From NCBI RefSeq assembly GCF_015278255.1, contig NZ_JADIJC010000004.1, positions 248,001 to 312,000 on the forward strand: a DNA stretch of 64,000 bases. Direction: 5' to 3'. The position numbers and the translations under genes are program-made. Source of the DNA: Microbacterium hibisci (GTDB lineage Bacteria > Actinomycetota > Actinomycetes > Actinomycetales > Microbacteriaceae). Below, in pieces: positions 1-9,373 of this stretch (positions within the stretch are counted from its first letter, which is position 1; every line of letters begins with the position of its first letter). Below the pieces are notes generated by a model, which saw only the letters and a list, made by a program, of their open reading frames with translations, ran no database searches and was not told the origin of the DNA.

Positions 1-820
1 GTTCCTGGATCCCGTCAAGACGTTGATGATGGACGGCCTCGCCGATGCCGTCACGCCGCTCGGCGCCGGCCTCCTGCTGCTGCGCGACCACGAGCCGACC
101 GGCGGCGGGCCCTCGCTCACGACCGCGCCGCTCGACGCCGCGGTGCTCATCGGGTGCAGCGGCCTGCTGCGCGAGTCGCTCGAGACGGTCAAGGCCCGCG
201 GCATCCCCGTCGTCGTCATCGAGGGCGATGCGGGCGACGACGTGCCCCGCATCGGACTCGACAACCGCGAAGCCCAGCGCCAGGCCGCGAGCCACCTGCG
301 CGCGCTCGGCCACCGTCGGGTCGCCGTCGTCGCACTCCCGGCGCGCGCGGGCTGGCAGCGCGGCTGGGTGCACGACGACACCGCGGTCGCGGTCGACGTG
401 ACGCGCGAGCGCCTCGCCGGTGCCCTGGACGTGTTCCCGGATGCCGCCACCTTCGCCGCCGCCGGCAGCTTCATCGACGAGGGACTCCTCGCCGGTCGCG
501 AGATCTTCGCCGATCCCGAGCGGCGCCCGACCGCCGTCATCGCGCAGAGCGACCTGCTGGCCGCCGGCGTGATCCGCGCCGCCGAGGAGGCGGGTCTTCG
601 CGTTCCGGAGGACGTCAGCGTCACGGGATTCGACGGCATCGTGGTGGACGGTCTCGCGCCGTACGAGCTCACCACGCTCGTGCAGCCGGCGACCGACAAG
701 GGACGCGCCGCCGGGGCCGCCGTCGCCGCCATGCTCGAGGGCACGCCCGCGGCCTCGATCCGCTTCACCTGCACCTTCCGCGAGGGCAACACGACGGGAC
801 CGGCGCCGGCGGACGCCTGA
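1..820 (+). CDS. LacI-family transcriptional regulator, 5'-truncated by the window edge
   Basis: The open frame runs in from the left edge, so the N-terminal helix-turn-helix lies outside the window. What is visible is the periplasmic-binding-like effector domain of a LacI/GalR repressor. It contains the segment VSVTGFDGI, the hallmark of the last strand before the final helix, followed by TTLVQP and a terminal MLEG helix. An in-frame TTG exists at position 23, but the residues before it (FLDPVKT) fit the family, so it is not the true start. Family members bind operator DNA and release it on binding a sugar or nucleoside; the ligand cannot be read from this fragment. It converges with the downstream minus-strand gene with a 34-base gap. 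Confidence 0.88.
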   Translation, partial: FLDPVKTLMMDGLADAVTPLGAGLLLLRDHEPTGGGPSLTTAPLDAAVLIGCSGLLRESLETVKARGIPVVVIEGDAGDDVPRIGLDNREAQRQAASHLRALGHRRVAVVALPARAGWQRGWVHDDTAVAVDVTRERLAGALDVFPDAATFAAAGSFIDEGLLAGREIFADPERRPTAVIAQSDLLAAGVIRAAEEAGLRVPEDVSVTGFDGIVVDGLAPYELTTLVQPATDKGRAAGAAVAAMLEGTPAASIRFTCTFREGNTTGPAPADA

Positions 821-854
821 CCCGCCGAGCACGGGCCCCGGCCAGGCTGCCCGG

Positions 855-2420
855 TCAGGACCGCAGCGGTCCGATCGGCAGCGAGTCCGGCGCGAAGTCG
901 GCGATCGTGTAGCGGCCGCACGGAATGAGCTCGGCGTCGTCGATCGTCGCGCCGCCGGGCAGGTCGAAGGCGGCCGACTGCGCGTCCAGCACGAGGAACG
1001 ACACCTCGCCGACGCCGAAGTCGTCGCGGTTCACCAGCCACGCGTAGCCCCGCAGGCGGTGGTCCACCTGCACGAGCCCACGGGGATCGGTGAGGTGCGT
1101 CTTGGGCAGCCGCACCGTCCAGAACTGCCCGGCGCCGGTGCGTCCCGACTGCTCCGCCCACTCGACCACGCACTCCAGGTCGGCGTCGGGCGCGTCGGCG
1201 GCGACGGCCAGGCGCGGCATCCCGATCCCGATCGCCAGGGCCAGAGCCGCCGCCGTCGCTCCGACGGCGATCGCCGGACGGACGACGGGCCTCGGGACGC
1301 CGGCTCGCTGCGGCAGGAGCATCGGCAGGACGACGAGCCCGAGCAGCGGCGCGAAGACGGCGGGCTGCAGGTACCGGGCCGCGTGGGTGCCCGCGACGAC
1401 CGCCCCGACGACGACCAGCAGCGGCATCGCCCAGCCGCACGCCGCGACGACCGTCGCGCCGACCTCGCGGCGGCGGGCGAGCATCACCGTGGCGGCGAAG
1501 CTCCAGCCCCACAGCACGGCGACGGCGATGACGGATGCCGCGCCCCACGGCGCGCTCCACCGCTCGGCGAGCAGTGCCCCGTAGTAGCCCAGCGACGCCC
1601 ACCACCGCGACGGGTCGAAGTAGCCCGCGCCGGTGTTCGCGATGAGGTGGGCCAGCGGCATCCGTCCGGCGAATCCCAGCAGCGATCCCGCTACGAGTCC
1701 GGCGAGCAGCCAGAGGGCGGCTCTCCGTCGCAGCGCGACGACGGCCAGCACGAGTCCGAGAGGGACCGTCGCCCAGACGGCGAACAGGGGGTTGGTGAGA
1801 ACGGATGCCGCGGCCACCAGCCCGAGGCCCACGACCGCACCCCACGCCGGCCCGGGTCGGGTGCGGTCGAGCCCACGGCGCGCGAGGCCGACCGCCAGCA
1901 CCACGCCGACGACGGTCGCGGAGTAGTAGGTGGTGGTCGCGAGCAGCGACGCGAGCTCGAGGGCGTCGCGCGAGGGCGAGTGCTCCGTGACCGCGAGCAG
2001 AGCGAACGCGCCGAGGGCCAGCAGAGCGCCGGCGATCGGCGCACGGGCGCGGGCGGATGCGCCGGCCGCCACCCGCAGCGCGCCGTAAAGGGCGACGACG
2101 TTGACCACCCCGGCGAGGGCGAGTGTGCCGCTGACGCCCAGGCCCACCATGCTCAGCACCGCCAGCACCGCGGTCTCGGGGAGGAACAGCACCGTCGACA
2201 GCGCCCAGTCCTGCGGCTGGCCCACCGCGATCGACCGGACGATCAGCGTAGTTACCAGGGAGTCCCCGTCGCGGAAGAGCAGCTCGGATCGCTCTGACGA
2301 GGCCACGATGGCGACGGTCGCGATCCCCACGGCGACGGCTGCCAGCGCGCCGAGCAGCTCGCGCACCCAGCGCGGGCCTCCGGACTCTCCGCCGACCTTC
2401 GTCAGGCTGTGTTCGGCCAC
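855..2420 (-). CDS. Polytopic membrane protein of unknown function
   Basis: A 521-residue protein with roughly ten to eleven hydrophobic spans from about residue 20 to 420, followed by a soluble C-terminal region of about 100 residues. I chose the GTG at 2420 because GGGAG lies upstream at suitable spacing and the hydrophobic protein begins soon after. The frame stays open further upstream, but that part is basic and low in hydrophobic residues and would overlap the start region of the next gene. The overall shape (many spans, short motifs such as RDGDSL near the first loop, an extracytoplasmic tail) recalls GT-C type glycosyltransferases, but no catalytic signature is recognisable. It is divergent from the Mrp operon, with about 150 bases between starts. 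Confidence 0.75.
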   Translation of the reverse strand: MAEHSLTKVGGESGGPRWVRELLGALAAVAVGIATVAIVASSERSELLFRDGDSLVTTLIVRSIAVGQPQDWALSTVLFLPETAVLAVLSMVGLGVSGTLALAGVVNVVALYGALRVAAGASARARAPIAGALLALGAFALLAVTEHSPSRDALELASLLATTTYYSATVVGVVLAVGLARRGLDRTRPGPAWGAVVGLGLVAAASVLTNPLFAVWATVPLGLVLAVVALRRRAALWLLAGLVAGSLLGFAGRMPLAHLIANTGAGYFDPSRWWASLGYYGALLAERWSAPWGAASVIAVAVLWGWSFAATVMLARRREVGATVVAACGWAMPLLVVVGAVVAGTHAARYLQPAVFAPLLGLVVLPMLLPQRAGVPRPVVRPAIAVGATAAALALAIGIGMPRLAVAADAPDADLECVVEWAEQSGRTGAGQFWTVRLPKTHLTDPRGLVQVDHRLRGYAWLVNRDDFGVGEVSFLVLDAQSAAFDLPGGATIDDAELIPCGRYTIADFAPDSLPIGPLRS

Positions 2421-2568
2421 GCTGACACTCTCCCACGCGACCCGATGTATGCCGTTTCGGGCAGGGGCGCCGGATGCGCCCGGTAGGATGGACCGGACAC
2501 CCCGATCGCCTGGGCTCCGCGCTGTCCTCCGATGACCTGCGCCGGCCGACGACCACGAGGAGGCCCGA

Positions 2569-5499
2569 ATGCTCCTCGTTCTCGGCGCGTTCGCGGTGGT
2601 CCCCATCCTGCTGCCGTGGCTCGTCGCGCGGATCGGGGAACGGGCTTTCTACGTCGCTGCGGTCCTGCCGATCGCCGCGTTCGCGCATGCCGCCGTGCTG
2701 TCACCGGCGGTGCTCGCCGGTGACATTCCGTTCGAGTCATACGCCTGGATCCCCCCGCTCGGCATCGACATGTCGATGCGCATGGACACGCTCTCGTGGC
2801 TCATGACACTCGTCGTGACGGGCGTGGGTGCGCTCGTGATGCTGTACTGCCGCTGGTACTTCCGCGGCAAGACCGACAACCTCGGCCAGTTCGCGGCGGT
2901 GCTGCTCGCGTTCGCCGGCGCGATGTACGGCCTGGTGCTCACCGACGACCTCGTCGTGCTCGTGATGTTCTGGGAGGTCACGAGCGTGCTGTCGTACCTC
3001 CTCATCGGGTACTACAACCGCCGCGCGGCGAGTCGCCGTGCCGCGCTCCAGGCGCTGCTCGTGACGACCCTCGGCGGGCTCGTGATGCTGATCGGCGTCG
3101 TGCTGCTGGTCGTCGACGCGGGCACGTCGAGCATCTCGACGATCCTCGCCGAAGCGCCCACGGGCGCCATCGTGGACGCGGCCCTCGTGCTGATCCTCGT
3201 CGGCGCCCTCAGCAAGTCCGCGATCTTCCCCTTCCACTTCTGGCTGCCGGGCGCCATGGCCGCGCCCACGCCGGTCAGCGCGTACCTCCACGCCGCAGCC
3301 ATGGTGAAGGCGGGCATCTACCTCATCGCCCGCCTCGCGCCCGTGTTCGCGATCGCCCCCACCTGGCGCCCCATCGTCGTCGCGCTCGGCGTCTTCACGA
3401 TGCTGCTGGGCGGCTTCCAGGCGCTCCGCGAGACCGACCTGAAGCGTGTGCTCGCGTTCGGCACGGTGAGCCAGCTCGGCATGCTCACCGTCGTGCTCGG
3501 CTACGGCACGAGGGATGCCGCGCTCGCGGGTCTCGCGCTGCTGCTGAGCCACGCGCTCTTCAAGTCCGCGCTGTTCCTCGTGGTCGGCGTCATCGACCGC
3601 CAGCTGTCCACGCGCGACCTGACGGAGCTGTCGGGCGTCGGCCGTCAGGCGCCGGTCCTCGCCACGTTCTCCGCGATCGCGGTCGCCTCGATGGTGGGCA
3701 TCATCCCCACGATCGGCTTCGTGGCCAAGGAGGGTGTGCTCACCGCGCTGCTCCATGAGGCCGAGGGCGGGGCGGTGTGGGGGATCGTGGCGCTGGCGGG
3801 AATCGTGCTGGGCTCGGTGCTGACCGCGGGCTACGGCATCCGTTTCCTGTGGGGTGCGTTCTGGACGAAGCGCGACGCGTCGGGCGATCGTATTCCCGAC
3901 ACGGAATGGCCCGATCCGCCCATCGGGTTCCTGGTGGCGCCGATCGTGCTGGCCTCGCTCACCGTCGTCGCCGGGGTCGCGACGCCGTGGCTCGACGAGG
4001 TCTTCGCGCCGTACGCGGATCAGGCGCCGCTCGCGACCCCCGGCGTCACCCCCGCCGAGCACCCCGCGCACCTCGCGCTCTGGCACGGGTTCGTGCCGGC
4101 GCTGTGGATCTCGCTGGCGACCATCGTGGTCGGAGCCGTCGTGTTCTGGCTGACGCGGTCCTGGCGGCCGGCGAAGCGCCTGCTGCCCTTCACGGCCGCC
4201 GAGGCCTACAACGGCACGCTCCGCGCCATCGCGCGGCTGTCGGTGCTGACGACGAGCCTCACCCAGCGCGGCTCGCTGCCGGTGTACGTCGGCACGATCT
4301 TCGTCGTGTTCGTGGCCGCCGAGGCGACCGCGCTCATCGCGAGCGACGACTGGGTCGCGAAGCTCGACGCGTATCAGACGCCCACGCAGCTGTTCGTCGC
4401 GCCCATCATGATCGCCGCCGGGCTCATCGCGATCAGGGCGCGCAAGCGCTACACCGGCGTCGTGCTGGTGTCGGCGACCGGCCTCGGCATGGTGCTGCTC
4501 TTCGCCACGAGCGGCGCGCCCGATCTCGCGCTCACGCAGATCCTCGTCGAGACGGTGACGCTCGTGGCTTTCGCCCTCGTGCTGCGGCGGATCCCCTCGC
4601 GCATGGGCGAGCACAACGCGTCGGTCTGGCCGGTCGCCCGCGCCGTCCTCGGTGCGGCCGTCGGCATCACGATGGCCCTCGTCGCGATCGTGGCGACCGG
4701 CGCGCGCGTCGAGGAGCCGATCTCCGACGCCTTCCCCGAGCTGGCGTATCAGCTGGGGCACGGCAAGAACGTGGTCAACGTCGCCCTCGTCGACCTGCGC
4801 GGGTGGGACACGATGGGGGAGCTGTCGGTGCTGATCCTCGCGGCGACGGGTGTGGCATCCCTCGTCTTCGTCACGCACCGCGCAGACACGCTGTCGCGGT
4901 TCATCGCCCCGCTTCCCGCCAGCGCCGCGCGCACCCGCCGGCCGCTGGTCGAGACCGCGGAGGGCGTGAAGCCCCGCGGCGCGGACGGCGGGCGCATGGC
5001 ATGGCTGGTCGGCGGTCAGCGCGTGCGTCCCGAGAACCGCTCGATCATGCTCGAGGTCATCGTGCGGATCCTCTTCCACACGATCATCATCGTGTCGCTG
5101 TACCTGCTCTTCGCCGGTCACAACCTGCCGGGCGGTGGCTTCGCGGGCGGCCTGGTGGCCGGCATGGCGCTGGTCATGCGGTACGTCGCGGGCGGGCGGT
5201 ACGAGCTCGGCGCCGCGGCGCCGACCGACGCCGGTCGCCTGCTCGGCACCGGCATGACGATCGCGGTCGCGTGTGCGATCGTGCCCCTCTTCTTCGGGGC
5301 CGCCCCGCTCACCAGCACCTACTTCGAGGCGACCCTTCCGGTGCTCGGGCACGTCGAGTTCGTCACGTCGACGCTGTTCGACGTCGGCGTCTACCTCGTG
5401 GTCATCGGGCTGGTGCTCGACGTGCTGCGCAGCCTGGGCGCCGAGGTCGACCGGCAGGCGCAGGAGGCCCGCGAGCAGCAGGGGGTGGCCGCCTCGTGA
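2569..5499 (+). CDS. mrpA: Na+/H+ antiporter subunit A with fused MrpB-type C-terminal domain
   Basis: A 976-residue first subunit of the multi-subunit Mrp (Mnh) cation/proton antiporter, which exchanges cytoplasmic Na+ for protons across the membrane. The N-terminal about 420 residues are the proton-antiporter module related to complex I NuoL, with KSAIFPFHFWLPGAM and the lysine in TDLKRVLAFGT. A middle segment has further spans, and the last about 140 residues form an MrpB domain (LFAGHNLPGGGFAGGL). This explains why no separate mrpB gene is present. The ATG at 2569 is preceded by GAGGAGG at good spacing. The stop overlaps the mrpC GTG, starting a chain of overlaps through mrpG. Such complexes serve sodium and pH homeostasis. 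Confidence 0.95.
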   Translation: MLLVLGAFAVVPILLPWLVARIGERAFYVAAVLPIAAFAHAAVLSPAVLAGDIPFESYAWIPPLGIDMSMRMDTLSWLMTLVVTGVGALVMLYCRWYFRGKTDNLGQFAAVLLAFAGAMYGLVLTDDLVVLVMFWEVTSVLSYLLIGYYNRRAASRRAALQALLVTTLGGLVMLIGVVLLVVDAGTSSISTILAEAPTGAIVDAALVLILVGALSKSAIFPFHFWLPGAMAAPTPVSAYLHAAAMVKAGIYLIARLAPVFAIAPTWRPIVVALGVFTMLLGGFQALRETDLKRVLAFGTVSQLGMLTVVLGYGTRDAALAGLALLLSHALFKSALFLVVGVIDRQLSTRDLTELSGVGRQAPVLATFSAIAVASMVGIIPTIGFVAKEGVLTALLHEAEGGAVWGIVALAGIVLGSVLTAGYGIRFLWGAFWTKRDASGDRIPDTEWPDPPIGFLVAPIVLASLTVVAGVATPWLDEVFAPYADQAPLATPGVTPAEHPAHLALWHGFVPALWISLATIVVGAVVFWLTRSWRPAKRLLPFTAAEAYNGTLRAIARLSVLTTSLTQRGSLPVYVGTIFVVFVAAEATALIASDDWVAKLDAYQTPTQLFVAPIMIAAGLIAIRARKRYTGVVLVSATGLGMVLLFATSGAPDLALTQILVETVTLVAFALVLRRIPSRMGEHNASVWPVARAVLGAAVGITMALVAIVATGARVEEPISDAFPELAYQLGHGKNVVNVALVDLRGWDTMGELSVLILAATGVASLVFVTHRADTLSRFIAPLPASAARTRRPLVETAEGVKPRGADGGRMAWLVGGQRVRPENRSIMLEVIVRILFHTIIIVSLYLLFAGHNLPGGGFAGGLVAGMALVMRYVAGGRYELGAAAPTDAGRLLGTGMTIAVACAIVPLFFGAAPLTSTYFEATLPVLGHVEFVTSTLFDVGVYLVVIGLVLDVLRSLGAEVDRQAQEAREQQGVAAS

Positions 5500-6113
5500 A
5501 CGTCTCGCTCGTCCTCATCATCGTGATGGCCGTGCTCTTCGCGTGCGGCGTCTACGCCATGCTCGAGCGCAGCCTCACCCGGGTGCTCATCGGGTTCCTG
5601 CTGCTCGGCAACGCGGCCAACCTGCTGCTGCTCATCGTGATGGGCGAGCCCGGCGTCGCGCCGTTCTTCGGGGCGGCGGATTCCGTCGACGAGATGTCGG
5701 ACCCGCTGCCGCAGGCCCTCACGCTCACCGCCATCGTCATCACGTTCGCGGTCTCGGCGTTCCTCCTGGCCCTCATCTACCGCTCGTGGCAGCTCGGCCA
5801 GGCCGACACGGTGCCCGACGACCTCGCCGACCTCGAGGTGCGCGAGCGTGCCGCCGAGGCCGAAGAGGCGATGGACGACGAGACCGAGATCGAAGACACC
5901 GACGACGACGCGACGACCGACTTCGTGGGGACCGACACCGCCCCGATCACGATCCTGGGCACGCGCGACTTCGCCGGGCTCCGCGACGACGCGCCGGTGG
6001 ACCGCCCCGATCAGCGCGACCGGGCCGACCAGCGGCTCCGGACCGACCAACGGGACCGGGCGGACCAGCGCGATCGAGAACGGGACACGGAAGACGGGGG
6101 TGACGACGCATGA
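5496..6113 (+). CDS. mrpC: Na+/H+ antiporter subunit C with long charged tail
   Basis: The first about 110 residues are a three-span NuoK-like MrpC subunit, with MLERSLTRVLIGFLLLGNAANL and the conserved loop and helix ending in ALIYRSWQLG. The GTG start overlaps the mrpA stop codon (GTGA). The protein is 205 residues, well beyond the usual about 115. The extra part is acidic first (EEAMDDETEIEDTDDD) and ends in an Asp-Gln-Arg repeat tail rich in DRADQR-like units. The tail is cytoplasmic by the positive-inside expectation, and its role is unknown. The gene overlaps mrpD by ATGA. Confidence 0.93.
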   Translation: MNVSLVLIIVMAVLFACGVYAMLERSLTRVLIGFLLLGNAANLLLLIVMGEPGVAPFFGAADSVDEMSDPLPQALTLTAIVITFAVSAFLLALIYRSWQLGQADTVPDDLADLEVRERAAEAEEAMDDETEIEDTDDDATTDFVGTDTAPITILGTRDFAGLRDDAPVDRPDQRDRADQRLRTDQRDRADQRDRERDTEDGGDDA

Positions 6114-7693
6114 TCGAGATCGCCCCTGTGCTCGTCCCGCTGCTCGTGACGCTGCCGCTGCTCGGCGCCGCGATCGCCCTCATCGCCGGTCGTCATCGCA
6201 AGACGCAGGTCGTCGTCTCGGTCGTGACGCTCAGCGCCGTCACCGTGATCGCCGCCATCCTGCTCTACGTCGTCGACACCGGTGACAAGCCGATCGCGGT
6301 GTCGGTGGGCGGCTGGCCGATCCCGTTCGGCATCGTCCTCTACGTCGACCGGCTCGCCGCGCTCCTCGTGGTGGTGTCGAGCATCGTGCTGCTGGCGGTC
6401 CTCCTCTTCTCGGTCGGCCAGGGCGCCGCCGACGGCGACGACGACACGCCGGTCTCGATCTTCCACCCGTCGTACCTCATCCTCGGCGCGGGCATCTTCA
6501 ACGCGTTCATCGCGGGCGACCTCTTCAACCTCTACGTCGGATTCGAGATCCTGCTCGTCGCGTCGTACGTGCTCATCACGCTCGGGTCGACCGAGTCGCG
6601 CATCCGCACCGGCGTCGTCTACATCGTCGTGTCGCTGGTGTCGTCGATCCTGTTCCTGGCCGCGATCGCCATGATCTACGGCGCCTTGGGCACGGTCAAC
6701 ATGGTGCAGATCTCCGAGCGCATGGGAGAGCTGCCGCAGGACACGCAGCTCATCCTGCACCTGATGCTGCTGCTCGCGTTCAGCATCAAGGCGGCCGTCT
6801 TCCCGCTGTCGTTCTGGCTGCCCGACTCGTACCCGACCGCGCCGGCGCCCGTCACGGCGGTCTTCGCGGGCCTGCTGACGAAGGTCGGCGTCTACGCGAT
6901 CATCCGCACCGAGACCGAGCTGTTCCTCGACAACGACGTCAACCAGCTGCTCATGTGGGTGGCGCTCGCGACGATGCTCGTGGGGGTGCTCGGCGCCGTC
7001 GCGCAGGCCGAGCTCAAACGCATCCTGTCGTTCACGCTCGTGAGCCATATCGGCTACATGATCTTCGGGCTGGCGATCGCGACGCCCGCGGCGATCGGCG
7101 CGACGATCTACTACATGGTCCACCACATCGTGGTGCAGACGACGCTGTTCCTCGCGGTCGGCCTCGTCGAGCGCGACGCCGGATCGACGTCGATCCTCCG
7201 CGTGAAGGGCCTCATGCGGGCGGCGCCGGTCATCGCCGTGCTGTACTTCATCCCCGCGATCAACCTCGGCGGCTTGCCGCCCTTCTCGGGCTTCATCGGC
7301 AAGTTCGCGCTGTTCGACGCCGCGGCGCAGGTCGGCACGCCGATCATGATGGTGCTGATGGTCGGCGGCATCCTCACCAGCCTCCTCACCCTGTACGCCC
7401 TCATGCGGGCGTGGAACCTGTCGTTCTGGCGCGAGGACGAGGACTCGGCCGAGACCGAGGCGCGCATCTCGTACCTCGGCTCCGCACCCGCCGCCGGCAT
7501 CGAGACCCAGCGCCGCGTCATCCCCAAGATCATGACCGCGGCGACCACGGGCATGGTGGCGATCACCGTCGCACTCACCGTGTTCGCGGGGCCGCTCTAC
7601 GACGTGTGCACGCGCATCGGCGAGGCCCTGTTGCAGCCGGTGTCGCTCACGCAGCTCGAAGAGGACTCGGCGGGAACGGAGAAGGCGCCGTGA
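6110..7693 (+). CDS. mrpD: Na+/H+ antiporter subunit D
   Basis: A 527-residue polytopic subunit of the NuoM/NuoN/MrpD proton-antiporter family. Conserved features include GFEILLVASYVLI in an early helix, KAAVFPLSFWLPDSYPTAPAPV in the antiporter core, and AELKRILSFTLVSHIGYM. It works with MrpA in proton translocation in the membrane complex. The ATG overlaps the mrpC stop, and its own stop overlaps the mrpE GTG. The C-terminal about 60 residues include a cytoplasmic segment and one more span. Length and motif order match the family. Confidence 0.95.
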   Translation: MIEIAPVLVPLLVTLPLLGAAIALIAGRHRKTQVVVSVVTLSAVTVIAAILLYVVDTGDKPIAVSVGGWPIPFGIVLYVDRLAALLVVVSSIVLLAVLLFSVGQGAADGDDDTPVSIFHPSYLILGAGIFNAFIAGDLFNLYVGFEILLVASYVLITLGSTESRIRTGVVYIVVSLVSSILFLAAIAMIYGALGTVNMVQISERMGELPQDTQLILHLMLLLAFSIKAAVFPLSFWLPDSYPTAPAPVTAVFAGLLTKVGVYAIIRTETELFLDNDVNQLLMWVALATMLVGVLGAVAQAELKRILSFTLVSHIGYMIFGLAIATPAAIGATIYYMVHHIVVQTTLFLAVGLVERDAGSTSILRVKGLMRAAPVIAVLYFIPAINLGGLPPFSGFIGKFALFDAAAQVGTPIMMVLMVGGILTSLLTLYALMRAWNLSFWREDEDSAETEARISYLGSAPAAGIETQRRVIPKIMTAATTGMVAITVALTVFAGPLYDVCTRIGEALLQPVSLTQLEEDSAGTEKAP

Positions 7694-8295
7694 CCCCCGA
7701 CCTTCCCCAGAGCCGGCTCTCGCGGGCGTTCGTGACGGCGTGGCGGCAGCTGCCGTTCTTCGTCTGGCTCATCGCGCTGTGGATGCTGCTGTGGGGGCAG
7801 TTCACGTGGCTCGCCTTCCTCACCGGTCTGGTCGCGGCGATCGTCGTCACGCGCGTGTTCCGCCTGCCGCCGGTCGAGCTGTCGGGCCGGGTCCATCTGT
7901 GGTGGGGCCTCGTCTTCGTGCTCCAGTTCCTGGTCGCGGTGGTGCAGGGCTCGCTCCTGGTCGCGTGGCAGGTGCTGGACTTCCGCCGCCAGCCGGGAGC
8001 GGCGATCATCGCGGTGCAGCTGAAGACCGACGACGACCTGATCATGACGCACGTCGCCGTCACGTGCTCGCTCATCCCCGGCTCGCTGATCGTCGACACC
8101 GACCGGGACCGCCGCATCCTCTACCTCCACGTCATCGGGGTGCGCAACGACGCCGACGTGGAGACGCAGCGGGCGAGTGTGCACCAGTGGGAGAGCAGGA
8201 TCGTGCGCGCTGTCGGCTCGCGTGCGCAGCTGAAGGCGATTCGAGCGGATGCCGCGACCCGGACGGATGCCGCAGCAAGAGGAGGTGCGCGATGA
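7690..8295 (+). CDS. mrpE: Na+/H+ antiporter subunit E
   Basis: A 201-residue MrpE subunit. Two hydrophobic segments near residues 20-55 and one near 75-95 precede a conserved soluble domain containing KTDDDLIMTHVAVTCSLIPGS and IVDTDRDRRILYLHVIG, typical of MrpE. The GTG at 7690 overlaps the mrpD TGA. The C-terminal tail is Ala/Asp/Arg-rich and contains two copies of the GGATGCCG octamer. The gene overlaps mrpF by ATGA, consistent with translational coupling and stoichiometric assembly of the complex. Confidence 0.93.
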   Translation: MTPDLPQSRLSRAFVTAWRQLPFFVWLIALWMLLWGQFTWLAFLTGLVAAIVVTRVFRLPPVELSGRVHLWWGLVFVLQFLVAVVQGSLLVAWQVLDFRRQPGAAIIAVQLKTDDDLIMTHVAVTCSLIPGSLIVDTDRDRRILYLHVIGVRNDADVETQRASVHQWESRIVRAVGSRAQLKAIRADAATRTDAAARGGAR

Positions 8296-8558
8296 ACACC
8301 CTGCTGATCGTGATCTACGTCGTGTTCGCCGTGGCCGCCCTCCTGACCCTGTGGCGGATCGTCATCGGACCGTCCATCCTCGACCGGGCCGTGGCATCCG
8401 ACGTCCTCCTCACCGAGGTGATGTGCGTGCTGGGCGCCGAGATGGCGATCAACCAGCACACCCGCACGCTGCCCGTGCTGCTGATCATCGCCGCCGTCGG
8501 GGTGTTCGGGTCGATCTCGATCGCGCGGTTCGTCGCGAGAAGGGACCAGGACAGCTGA
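8292..8558 (+). CDS. mrpF: Na+/H+ antiporter subunit F
   Basis: An 88-residue, three-span MrpF subunit. The motif RIVIGPSILDRAVASDVLLTE, with the conserved GP..LDR..A.D pattern, identifies the family. The ATG overlaps the mrpE stop, and the sequence AAGAGGAGG just upstream serves as ribosome-binding site. The stop codon shares its last base with the mrpG start (TGATG). Confidence 0.93.
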   Translation: MNTLLIVIYVVFAVAALLTLWRIVIGPSILDRAVASDVLLTEVMCVLGAEMAINQHTRTLPVLLIIAAVGVFGSISIARFVARRDQDS

Positions 8559-8932
8559 TGGACACCGCTCTCGACAGTGCCGTGCTGCTGGACTGGGTCG
8601 CGCTGGTCCTCATCCTCATCGGCGCGCTCCTGTGCCTCACCGCGGCGATCGGCGTGCTGCGCTTCCGCGACGTGCCGACGCGTCTGCACGCCGCTACCAA
8701 GCCGCAGGTGCTGGGCCTGATCCTCATCTGCCTCGCGATCGCGCTGTCGCTGCGGTCGTGGCCGGTGGTCGCCTTCCTCGTGCCCGTCGTGCTCATCCAG
8801 CTGGCGACCGCTCCGCTGTCGGCGCACATGGTCGGCCGCCAGGCCTACCGCAACGGCACGATCGACGAGACCGGCCTCCACGTCGACGAGCTCGCCGAGT
8901 CCAAGCGCACCCCGCCCGCCGCCGGCGGCTGA
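8558..8932 (+). CDS. mrpG: Na+/H+ antiporter subunit G
   Basis: A 124-residue subunit with three hydrophobic spans and the family signature AAIGVLRFRDVPTRLHAATK followed by LGLILICLAIAL. It is the last gene of the overlapping mrpACDEFG chain. The C-terminal about 25 residues are hydrophilic. A strong GC hairpin follows at 8957-8992, so the operon probably ends here. Confidence 0.94.
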   Translation: MDTALDSAVLLDWVALVLILIGALLCLTAAIGVLRFRDVPTRLHAATKPQVLGLILICLAIALSLRSWPVVAFLVPVVLIQLATAPLSAHMVGRQAYRNGTIDETGLHVDELAESKRTPPAAGG

Positions 8933-8956
8933 CCCCGGCCTGCGGCGGATCGCGGC

Positions 8957-8992
8957 CTGCGGCCGGCCGCCGACCCCGGCCGGCGGCCGCAG
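8957..8992 (+). terminator. GC hairpin after the Mrp operon
   Basis: A 9-bp perfect inverted repeat (CTGCGGCCG with CGGCCGCAG) lies 24 bases after the mrpG stop, with a GC-rich loop that can pair further. There is no T-run after it, as is common in high-GC actinobacteria. The position fits transcription termination. Confidence 0.45.
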
Positions 8993-9373
8993 CTTCGTGA
9001 CCCTGCTGCCCGGCGCGGGGGACTCGATTGGGTGAGTGCGCTGCAGGACTGGACACAGGGCTCTTCACTAGGCCGTCGGTGGTCCAGTCGGCCCGTGACC
9101 TCGTGCCCGTGCTCGCCGGAGTTTGATGCTGGGTGTGTGCGTTCGGTTGAGGCGCCCGTGAGGGCATTGGCAGCGGGCGGGGTTTACGGGCGGTTGCGCG
9201 CGGGGCATCGCGAGGGGCGCGAAGGGGCGAGGGGATCGCCCGCCGGAGGACCGGCCGCCGGGCGCAGCGGTCGCGCGATCAAGTGCGAGCGTGAACGCAT
9301 GAGCCCGAACAAGGTACCTTTTGGTCTTCGACAGTGCCATCGCGGCCGCGATGTCGCGATCGGCGACATGCCC
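8993..9373. other. Gap without a convincing gene
   Basis: About 380 bases between the Mrp operon and the first accessory gene. Open frames here (for example 9032-9481 on the plus strand) have Arg/Gly-biased translations with no family resemblance, and the longest runs into the neighbouring minus-strand gene. No tRNA, repeat or clear promoter is seen. It marks the boundary between the compact core region and the looser accessory stretch. Confidence 0.5.

Noticed and set aside
2737..5352. An 871-codon minus-strand frame opposite mrpA
   Set aside because: Arg/His/Glu-rich, no family resemblance, entirely antisense to a conserved antiporter gene.
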